NCBI RefSeq assembly: GCF_031082405.1
Contig: NZ_JAVHJU010000069.1
Span: 124,001-188,000 of the forward strand
Length of the DNA: 64,000 nucleotides
From: Amycolatopsis sp. A133
GTDB taxonomy: Bacteria; Actinomycetota; Actinomycetes; Mycobacteriales; Pseudonocardiaceae
Direction of reading: 5' to 3'
This document shows, piece after piece, positions 57,780-64,000 of the stretch. Within the stretch, counting starts at the first letter, position 1, and each line of letters opens with the position of its first letter. The position numbers and the translations under genes were made by a program. A model generated the notes under the pieces. It ran no database searches. It was not told where the DNA came from and was given only the letters and a program-made list of their open reading frames with translations.

Positions 57780-58799
57780 ATGCGGGTGTTGCTGACGGGG
57801 CACAAGGGCTACCTGGGGACGGTGATGGCCCCGGTGCTCGCCGCCGCCGGCCACGAAGTCACCGGCCTGGACTCCGGGCTGTTCGAGGCCTGCCTGCTCG
57901 GGCCCGCCCCCGCCGACCCGGCCGGGCACGCCGTCGACCTGCGGGACGTCACCGCTTCGCACGTTGCCGGCTTCGACGCGGTCATCCACCTGGCCGCGCT
58001 GTCGAACGACCCGCTCGGCTCGCTCGCGCCGGAGCTGACCTACGACATCAACCACCACGCGTCGGTGAAGCTCGCGAAGCTGGCGAAGGACGCCGGCGTC
58101 CAGCGGTACCTCTACGCGTCGACCTGCTCGGTGTACGGGGCCGGCGGCGACAACCTCGTCGACGAGGACGCGCCGCTGAAGCCGGTGACGCCGTACGCGG
58201 AGTCGAAGGTGCGCGTCGAAGCCGACGTCCACGAGCTCGCCGACGACGATTTCACGCCGGTGTACATGCGCAACGCGACGGCGTTCGGCTACTCGCCCCG
58301 CCTGCGCGGCGACATCGTGCTGAACAACCTGACCGCGCACGCCCACCTCTCCGGGGAGGTGCTGGTGCTCTCCGACGGCACGCCGTGGCGGCCGCTGGTG
58401 CACGCCCAGGACATCGCGCGCGCGTTCACGGCGGCTCTGACGGCACCGAAGGAGGCCGTGCACAACAAGGCCTTCAACATCGGCACCGAGGAGAACAACG
58501 TCACCGTCGCCGAGATCGCGCAGGAGGTCGTCGAGGCCGTGCCGGGCTCGACGCTGAACATCACCGGCGAGGCGGGCGCCGACCCGCGGTCGTACCGGGT
58601 CGACTTCTCGCGCTTCCGCGAAGCCATCCCCGGCTTCGCCTGCGAATGGTCGGTCAAGGACGGCGCCGTCGAGCTCATCGAGGCCTACCGCAAGTTCGGG
58701 CTCACCCGGGAGTCGTTCCAGCAGCTGTTCACCCGGCTGGCCTGGCTGAAGAGCGAGGGCGAAGCCGGCCGCGTCGACACCACCCTGCGGCGGAAGTAG
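57780..58799 (+). CDS. NAD-dependent epimerase/dehydratase (extended SDR)
   Basis: Protein of 339 residues with the extended-SDR cofactor loop LTGHKGYLG, the SALSN-like HLAALSNDPLG segment, the catalytic YAESK tyrosine-lysine pair and a C-terminal substrate-binding part. It probably oxidises, dehydrates or epimerises the nucleotide sugar made by the neighbouring cytidylyltransferase-like protein. It starts at ATG 57780, 5 nt after the PIG-L stop. The stop overlaps the next start by 1 nt (TAGTG). Confidence 0.92.
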   Translation: MRVLLTGHKGYLGTVMAPVLAAAGHEVTGLDSGLFEACLLGPAPADPAGHAVDLRDVTASHVAGFDAVIHLAALSNDPLGSLAPELTYDINHHASVKLAKLAKDAGVQRYLYASTCSVYGAGGDNLVDEDAPLKPVTPYAESKVRVEADVHELADDDFTPVYMRNATAFGYSPRLRGDIVLNNLTAHAHLSGEVLVLSDGTPWRPLVHAQDIARAFTAALTAPKEAVHNKAFNIGTEENNVTVAEIAQEVVEAVPGSTLNITGEAGADPRSYRVDFSRFREAIPGFACEWSVKDGAVELIEAYRKFGLTRESFQQLFTRLAWLKSEGEAGRVDTTLRRK

Positions 58800-60079
58800 T
58801 GGCGGGCCCGCAGCTGCGGACCGGGGCGGACCTGCACGCCCTGGTCGAGCGGCTGTACCCGATCTGCCGCAGCATCACCGGCGACGGCGTGCGGCAGACC
58901 CTGGACATCATCGGCGAGCACATCGCACTCGAGCGGCACGAGGTGCCGACGGGCACGGCCGTGCTGGACTGGACGATCCCGCAGGAGTGGAACATCCGCG
59001 ACGCCTACGTCGCCGCTCCCGACGGCTCGCGCGTCATCGATTTCCAGGAGCTGAATCTGCACGTCGTCGGGTACAGCGTCCCGGTGTCGCGGCGGATGCC
59101 GCTGAGCGAGCTGCGGGAGCACCTGCACACGCTGCCGGACCAGCCGTCGTGGGTGCCCTACCGGACCAGCTACTACGCCCCAGCCTGGGGATTCTGCCTC
59201 GCGCAGGAGAAGCTGGACGCCCTGCCCGACGGCGATTACGACGTCGTCATCGACTCGACGCTGGCCGACGGTTCGCTGACGTACGCCGAGCACGTCGTGC
59301 CCGGCCGCGTCACCGACGAGGTCATCGTGTCCTGCCACGTGTGCCACCCGTCGCTGGCGAACGACAACCTCGCCGGCATCGCGGTGGCGATTTCGCTGGC
59401 CCAGCAGCTGGCTCTTTCTCAGCCGCACTACACGTACCGCTTCCTGTTCATGCCGGGCACGATCGGCTCGATCACGTGGCTGGCACGCAACTCTTCCCGG
59501 ATCGAGAAGGTCAAGCACGGGCTGGTGCTGGCGTGTGCGGGCGACCCGGGCTCGTTGACGTACAAGAAGTCCCGCCGCGACGACGCCGAGATCGACCGGG
59601 TCATGCAGCACGTGCTGCGGTCGCGGGAGCATCGAGTCGTCGACTTCTCGCCGTACGGCTACGACGAGCGCCAGTTCTGCTCGCCGGGCTTCAACCTCGG
59701 CGTCGGCTCGCTGACGCGCACGCCGTACGCGGGCTACCCCGAGTACCACACCTCCGCCGACAACCCGAGTTTCGTCTCACCGGTGGCCATGGAGGACACA
59801 CTCGGTGTTTTGAAGGACGCGTTCGGCGTCCTGGACCGCAACCGCCGGTACGTCAACCTCAGCCCGTACGGCGAGCCGCAGCTCGGCAAGCGCGGCCTGT
59901 ACGACTCCCTCGGCGGCCGCAGCGACGCCAAGCAGGCCCAGATGGCGATGCTGTGGGTGCTCAACCTCTCCGACGGTTCGCACAGCCTGCTCGACATCGC
60001 CGAGCGCGCCGGCCTGCCGTTCGACATCGTCGACGTCGCGGCCCGCGCCCTCCACGACGCCGGTCTGGTCAAGGAGTGA
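58799..60079 (+). CDS. DUF4910 aminopeptidase-like protein (M28-type) with C-terminal winged helix
   Basis: Protein of 426 residues. N-terminal DUF4910 features (LYPICRSITGDGVRQTL; VPTGTAVLDWTIPQEWNI) are followed by an M28-like metal site (SCHVCHPSLANDNLAG; PEYHTSADN) and a C-terminal winged-helix-like end (LLDIAERAGLPFDIV). The function is unknown; the metal site suggests a zinc amidase or aminopeptidase acting on an acylated or aminoacylated sugar. GTG 58799 overlaps the preceding stop. This family repeatedly occurs in polysaccharide operons. Confidence 0.85.
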   Translation: MAGPQLRTGADLHALVERLYPICRSITGDGVRQTLDIIGEHIALERHEVPTGTAVLDWTIPQEWNIRDAYVAAPDGSRVIDFQELNLHVVGYSVPVSRRMPLSELREHLHTLPDQPSWVPYRTSYYAPAWGFCLAQEKLDALPDGDYDVVIDSTLADGSLTYAEHVVPGRVTDEVIVSCHVCHPSLANDNLAGIAVAISLAQQLALSQPHYTYRFLFMPGTIGSITWLARNSSRIEKVKHGLVLACAGDPGSLTYKKSRRDDAEIDRVMQHVLRSREHRVVDFSPYGYDERQFCSPGFNLGVGSLTRTPYAGYPEYHTSADNPSFVSPVAMEDTLGVLKDAFGVLDRNRRYVNLSPYGEPQLGKRGLYDSLGGRSDAKQAQMAMLWVLNLSDGSHSLLDIAERAGLPFDIVDVAARALHDAGLVKE

Positions 60080-60084
60080 GCGAC

Positions 60085-61410
60085 GTGGCCAACCATCGCC
60101 GGGCGCCGCGCTCGATCTTCCGGTCGGGCGCGGCACGCGCGATGGCCGGGCGGTTGAGCTGGGGCCTCGGCGACCAGGCCGTGTCCAGCCTGACCAACTT
60201 CGCCGTCGGGCTGTACGTGGCCCGCTCCCTCGGCACGTTCGCGTTCGGCATCTTCAGCCTCGCCTGGGTCACCTACGGCGTGGTGCTCAACATCTCGCGC
60301 GGCCTCGCCACCGACCCGCTGATGGTGCGCTTCAGCGCCGTGCCGGAGGACCGGTGGCGGGCGGGCGTGGCGAGCGCGTCCGGCACCGCGATCGGCGTCG
60401 GCTGCGTGACCGGGCTGGTCAGTCTCGTGGCCGGGCTGGCCGCGGGTGGCCCGCTCGGCAACGCGTTCATCGCGCTCGCCGTCGTCCTGCCCGGCCTGCT
60501 GCTGCAGGACGCCTGGCGCTTCGCGTTCTTCGCCCACGGGCAGGGCAAGAAAGCGTTCCTCAACGACGTCGTGTGCGGCATCGTGCTGCTCCCGGCCCTG
60601 TTCGTCGCCGGCCGGATCGGGACGGTCGTCGCGTTCGTGCTGGCCTGGGGCATCGCCGCCGCCCTCGCCGCGGTCTACGGCTGGTTCCAGACCGGCATCC
60701 TCCCGCACCCGCGCGAGCTCGCCGGCTGGCTCCGTTCCCAGCGCGACCTCAGCGTCCGGTACCTCGTCGAGAACGTCAGCAACAGCGGCGCGTCGCAGCT
60801 GCGGGCCTACGGCCTCGGCGCCATCACCGGCATCACCGCCGTCGGTGCGGTCCGCGGCGCCGAACAGCTCCTCGGCCCGTTCCTGGCCCTGCTCATGGGG
60901 CTGTCCCTGGTCACCGTCGCCGAGGGCGCGCGGGTGCTTCAGCGGGCGCCGCACCGGCTGAAGCACTTCTGCGTGATCCTCGGTGGCGGGCAGGCCGCCG
61001 CCGCGCTGTGCTGGGGCCTCGGCCTGCTGCTCCTGGTCCCCGACAGCGCCGGCCGGTGGGTGATGGGCTCGGTGTGGGACTCGGCGTCGCCGCTGATCCT
61101 GCCGGTGACCCTCGCCGTGGTCGGCGCGAGCTTCGCCACGGGTGCCGCGGCCGGGCTCCGTACCCTGGGCGCCGCACCGCGGAGCCTGCGGTCGCAGCTG
61201 ATCGCCTCCCTGTTCTACGTCACCTTTGGCATCGCGGGCGCGTTCCTCGGCGGCGCGGCCGGGTCCGCGTGGGGCGTCGCGGCGGCCACCCTCAGCGGGT
61301 CCGTCGTCTGGTGGTTCCAGCTGCGCCTGGGGCTGCGCGAGTACGTGCCGCCGGGCGCCGACGAGCCCACCGTGGTGTTCGAGCCGATCAAAGAGCCGAT
61401 CAAGGAATGA
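60085..61410 (+). CDS. Polysaccharide flippase (Wzx-like, MOP superfamily)
   Basis: Integral membrane protein of 441 residues with about 12 hydrophobic segments (from RLSWGLGDQAVSSLTNFAVGLYVARSLG in parts onward). It would flip the lipid-linked repeat unit to the outer face. The start GTG 60085 has AAGGAG 8 nt upstream; GTG 60076, which overlaps the DUF4910 stop (GTGA), is an alternative giving three more residues. The extreme C-terminus has a short duplicated EPIKE motif. Confidence 0.87.
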   Translation: MANHRRAPRSIFRSGAARAMAGRLSWGLGDQAVSSLTNFAVGLYVARSLGTFAFGIFSLAWVTYGVVLNISRGLATDPLMVRFSAVPEDRWRAGVASASGTAIGVGCVTGLVSLVAGLAAGGPLGNAFIALAVVLPGLLLQDAWRFAFFAHGQGKKAFLNDVVCGIVLLPALFVAGRIGTVVAFVLAWGIAAALAAVYGWFQTGILPHPRELAGWLRSQRDLSVRYLVENVSNSGASQLRAYGLGAITGITAVGAVRGAEQLLGPFLALLMGLSLVTVAEGARVLQRAPHRLKHFCVILGGGQAAAALCWGLGLLLLVPDSAGRWVMGSVWDSASPLILPVTLAVVGASFATGAAAGLRTLGAAPRSLRSQLIASLFYVTFGIAGAFLGGAAGSAWGVAAATLSGSVVWWFQLRLGLREYVPPGADEPTVVFEPIKEPIKE

Positions 61411-61417
61411 GGACTCC

Positions 61418-62362
61418 ATGACCACCGTCCCGCGGCTGAGCCTCGGCCTCCCGGTGTACAACGGCGAGGAGTACCTCGCCGAGTCGCTGGACGCCCTGCT
61501 CGGCCAGACCTACGAAGACTTCGAGCTGATCATCTCGGACAACGCCTCCACCGACGGCACCGACGAGATCTGCCGCCGCTACGCCGAGAAGGACTCGCGG
61601 ATCCGCTACGTCCGCCAGCCGAAGAACATCGGCGCGACGCCGAACCACAACTTCGTGTTCGACGTGTCCCGCACCGAGCTGTTCAAGTGGGTCTCCCACG
61701 ACGACCTGTACGCCCGCGACCTGCTCAAGCGGTGCGTCGAGGCCCTCGACGAGCGCCCGGACGTCATCCTCGCCCACTGCGACCAGGCGATCATCGACGG
61801 CGACGGCCGCATCGTCCAGCCGCTCGAGTACACGCTGAACACCGCGTCCCCGCACGCCCCGGACCGCTTCCGCAGCATCCTGTTCGAGCCGGGCGGCGAC
61901 GACTTCTACGGCGTCATCCGCGCCGACGTCCTCCGCCGCGTCAAGCCGCTCGACAGCTACCACCACGCCGACCGGACGTACTCGGCCGAGATGGCCCTGC
62001 ACGGCCCGTTCCACCAGGTGCCCGAGCTGCTCTACTTCCGCCGCGACCACCCCGGCCGCGCGGAACGGGCCAACCCGACCATCCGGAGCCGGTGCGCGAA
62101 TCTGGACCCGCGGCGCGCGAACCGGCTCCGGAACCCCACCGTCCGCCTGCTCGGCGAGTACGTCTACGGGTTCGCGGACCTGATCCGCCGCGCGCCGATC
62201 TCGGCCGCCGACAAGCGCGAGTGCTTCGGCCACCTCGGCGCCTGGCTGACCAACCGGGCCCGCTCCGGCCACGGCGAGCGCGTCGAGGACCGCGCACCGA
62301 CCGCCTCGGACGTCGCCACGGTCAACGAGATCGTGGCCGGCCGGGAAGGCAGGCTCGCGTGA
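61418..62362 (+). CDS. Family 2 glycosyltransferase
   Basis: GT-A fold enzyme of 314 residues. The N-terminus is SLGLPVYNGEEYLAESLDALL, the nucleotide-binding aspartate is in LIISDNASTDGT, and the divalent-metal DxD-like motif is VSHDDLY. It transfers a sugar to the growing lipid-linked glycan on the cytoplasmic side. No transmembrane helix was seen. ATG 61418 follows GAGGACTCC; its stop overlaps the next start by 4 nt. Confidence 0.93.
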   Translation: MTTVPRLSLGLPVYNGEEYLAESLDALLGQTYEDFELIISDNASTDGTDEICRRYAEKDSRIRYVRQPKNIGATPNHNFVFDVSRTELFKWVSHDDLYARDLLKRCVEALDERPDVILAHCDQAIIDGDGRIVQPLEYTLNTASPHAPDRFRSILFEPGGDDFYGVIRADVLRRVKPLDSYHHADRTYSAEMALHGPFHQVPELLYFRRDHPGRAERANPTIRSRCANLDPRRANRLRNPTVRLLGEYVYGFADLIRRAPISAADKRECFGHLGAWLTNRARSGHGERVEDRAPTASDVATVNEIVAGREGRLA

Positions 62363-63543
62363 AGCGTGCGCCCCGCGTCGGCGTGTTCGGCCTGCTCGGC
62401 TCGGGCAACCTCGGCAACGACGGTTCCCTCGAAGCCGTGCTCGGCTACCTGCGCGCCGAGTACCCGGACGCGGTGCTGAGCGCCCTGGTGGGCGGTCCGG
62501 AACTCGTCCGCGAGCGGTACGGCCTCGACACAACGCCGCTGCACTGGAACCAGTCCGAGTACGAGACGGCGTCCGGCCTGCGCTCCGTCGTCCTCAAGGG
62601 TTTCGGCAAGCTCGTCGACATCGCCCGCACCGCGGCCTGGGTCCGGAAGCAGGACGTCGTCATCGTGCCCGGCATGGGCGTGCTCGAAGCGACGCTTCCG
62701 CTGCGTCCCTGGGGTTTCCCGTATTCGCTCTTCCTCCTCTCCGCCACCGGGCGGCTCTTCGGCACCAAGGTGGCGCTCGTCTGCGTCGGCGCCAACGAGA
62801 TCAGCGCCCGGGCGACGCGGACACTGGTCCGCTGGTCCGGCCGGCTGGCCGCCTACCGCTCCTACCGCGACGACATCTCACGCGACGCCATGCGCGCCAT
62901 GGGCGTCGACACGAGTGCCGACCAGGTCTATCCCGACCTCGCCTTCTCCCTTCCCACCCCGGACGCCACCGGCGCGCCGGGCACCGTCGGTGTCGGGGTG
63001 ATGGCCTACTACGGCGGCAACGACGACCGCGCCGACGGCGACCGCATCTACCGCCACTACGTGGACACGATGAACCGTTTCGTCGCGTGGCTCGTTGACC
63101 AGGGCAGACCCGTCCGGCTGTTCATCGGCGACCGGATCGACCGGCAGGTCGTCGACGAGATCATCGAGAAGACCGCTTCCCCGCTGGTGACGGCGGCTTC
63201 GGCAGAGACCCTGGACGAGCTGATGCACGAGATGGCGGCGGTGGACAGCGTGGTGGCCACGCGCTACCACAACGTGCTCTGCGCCCTGAAGGTCGCGAAA
63301 CCGACCGTAGCGATCGGGTACGCACCGAAGAACGACGTGCTCATGGCGGAGATGGGCCTCGACGGCTTCACCCAGCGGGCGAAGACCGTCCGCTTCGACC
63401 GGCTCGTCGAGCAGTTCACCGAACTGGAGAACCGCTCGGCCGAACTGCGCCAGACGCTCCTGGAACGGAACGAGATGAACGCACAACGCCTCAAGGACCA
63501 GTTCGCCGCCCTTTCGGCGGCCCTCTTCGGGGGTGGGCGATGA
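62359..63543 (+). CDS. Polysaccharide pyruvyl transferase family protein
   Basis: Protein of 394 residues with the PS_pyruv_trans fold: an N-terminal GLLGSGNLGNDGSLEAVLGYL block, VVIVPGMGVLEAT, and the C-terminal ATRYHNVLCALKVAKPTVAIGYAPKNDVLM stretch in parts. The family puts a pyruvate ketal on sugars from phosphoenolpyruvate, adding negative charge to surface glycans, or modifies teichoic-acid-like polymers. GTG 62359 overlaps the glycosyltransferase stop (GTGA), and its stop overlaps the following gene (ATGA). Confidence 0.9.
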   Translation: MKRAPRVGVFGLLGSGNLGNDGSLEAVLGYLRAEYPDAVLSALVGGPELVRERYGLDTTPLHWNQSEYETASGLRSVVLKGFGKLVDIARTAAWVRKQDVVIVPGMGVLEATLPLRPWGFPYSLFLLSATGRLFGTKVALVCVGANEISARATRTLVRWSGRLAAYRSYRDDISRDAMRAMGVDTSADQVYPDLAFSLPTPDATGAPGTVGVGVMAYYGGNDDRADGDRIYRHYVDTMNRFVAWLVDQGRPVRLFIGDRIDRQVVDEIIEKTASPLVTAASAETLDELMHEMAAVDSVVATRYHNVLCALKVAKPTVAIGYAPKNDVLMAEMGLDGFTQRAKTVRFDRLVEQFTELENRSAELRQTLLERNEMNAQRLKDQFAALSAALFGGGR

Positions 63544-64000
63544 AGGCCATTCCGGTGCCCGAGATCGACGGGGCGTATCTGTTCGAACCCACCCCGCACG
63601 CGGACCAGCGCGGGTTTTTCAGCCGGACGTTCGACCGCGACGTCGTCGCATCGGTGGGCATCGACCCGGACGGCTTCGTCCAGGACAGTCTTTCCCGTTC
63701 CCGCAAGGGTGTTGTCCGCGGGATGCACCTGCGCGGCGGGGCCGGCGAAGCGAAGCTGGTGCGGTGTTCGCACGGCGCGGTCTTCGACGTCGTGGTGGAT
63801 CTCCGACCGGATTCGCCGACATTCCGGAACATCAAAACGTTCGAACTTTCCGGGGACACCCAGGTTTCCGTGTACATCCCGGCGGGGTGCGCGCACGGAT
63901 TCCAGTCACTCACGGATCCCTCCGACGTTTCGTACCGTATCGATCGGGCGCACGATCCGGCGGAGGACATCACAATCTCGTACAAAGACCCTGAATTGGA
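63540..64000 (+). CDS. dTDP-4-dehydrorhamnose 3,5-epimerase family protein (3' end beyond window)
   Basis: Partial gene; 153 codons are visible. The cupin of the RmlC family is recognisable: FEPTPHADQRGFFSRTFD, VVRGMHLR with the catalytic His, and VYIPAGCAHGFQSL. It epimerises C3 and/or C5 of a 4-keto nucleotide sugar. Whether it is rhamnose-specific (rfbC) or belongs to a different deoxysugar pathway cannot be said, since RmlB and RmlD are not in view. ATG 63540 overlaps the pyruvyl transferase stop. Confidence 0.9.
   Translation, partial: MKAIPVPEIDGAYLFEPTPHADQRGFFSRTFDRDVVASVGIDPDGFVQDSLSRSRKGVVRGMHLRGGAGEAKLVRCSHGAVFDVVVDLRPDSPTFRNIKTFELSGDTQVSVYIPAGCAHGFQSLTDPSDVSYRIDRAHDPAEDITISYKDPEL

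Overview
The window comes from a high-GC actinobacterium, most likely of the order Pseudonocardiales and probably close to Amycolatopsis. This is inferred from the very G+C-rich codon use, the many GTG starts, the frequent -10 hexamers only 6-11 nt before a start codon (leaderless mRNAs), the actinobacteria-restricted families (DUF3090, SCO1664 family, DUF3097, DUF574 methyltransferase, MptA/MptB-type mannosyltransferase, F420-type oxidoreductases), a HAIR-like site in front of lon, and a tRNA-Thr/tRNA-Met/rpmG/hadA/hadB block as in mycobacteria but without a hadC. No rRNA, CRISPR array or recognisable insertion sequence was seen. No gene-free stretch exceeds 300 bases.

Layout. 1-2.8 kb: end of an oligopeptide-type ABC ATPase gene, a GT-C mannosyltransferase, and a convergent hairpin repeat. 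2.4-5.6 kb: minus-strand operon (S9 peptidase, LD-carboxypeptidase, split-barrel F420/FMN oxidoreductase) coupled by GTGA overlaps. 5.7-8.8 kb: conserved actinobacterial genes, including two kinase-like proteins. 9-11.4 kb: NfeD and two SPFH proteins behind a highly structured 186-nt intergenic region. 11.5-17.7 kb: MFS transporter, TetR and FAD monooxygenase; a VOC/ArsR/SRPBCC/TetR operon; an SGNH hydrolase. 17.9-22.2 kb: methyltransferase, XRE regulator, SDR, CGNR protein, small zinc ribbon and a lone tyrosine recombinase.

22.3-23.9 kb holds a first ECF42 sigma/DGPF-protein module. 23.8-27.8 kb holds the most unusual pair: a 918-residue macro-like/KAP P-loop NTPase membrane protein, divergent across an AT-rich gap from a Cys4/coiled-coil protein. 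This is a candidate undescribed (possibly defence or membrane-stress) system. 27.8-34.9 kb: a second ArsR/SRPBCC pair, AraC, NmrA-like and DUF1772 genes, a second ECF42 module (sigma, hydrolase, DGPF protein, GyrI-like protein) and an extended TetR. Three copies of one ECF42-type promoter motif (TGTCGR, 17-nt spacer, CGT) serve the two modules.

34.9-46.6 kb: P450, hadAB, rpmG, tRNA-Met and tRNA-Thr, a membrane GAF-GGDEF-EAL protein with a degenerate GGDEF motif, GNAT and DUF574 proteins, lon, a membrane-tailed sigma factor, tRNA-Tyr and yajQ. Lon carries an in-frame copy of a dispersed repeat beside its Walker A motif. 46.6-54.9 kb: lipoprotein, sialidase-like secreted protein, rfbA, two FMN monooxygenases, htpX, a Tat-exported beta-propeller and an F420 oxidoreductase. 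55.1-64.0 kb: start of a tightly coupled surface-polysaccharide operon (C-methyltransferase, sugar nucleotidyltransferase, PIG-L deacetylase, epimerase, DUF4910 aminopeptidase-like protein, flippase, glycosyltransferase, pyruvyltransferase, rfbC-like epimerase), cut by the window end. Several of these genes probably build and export one acyl- and pyruvyl-modified glycan.
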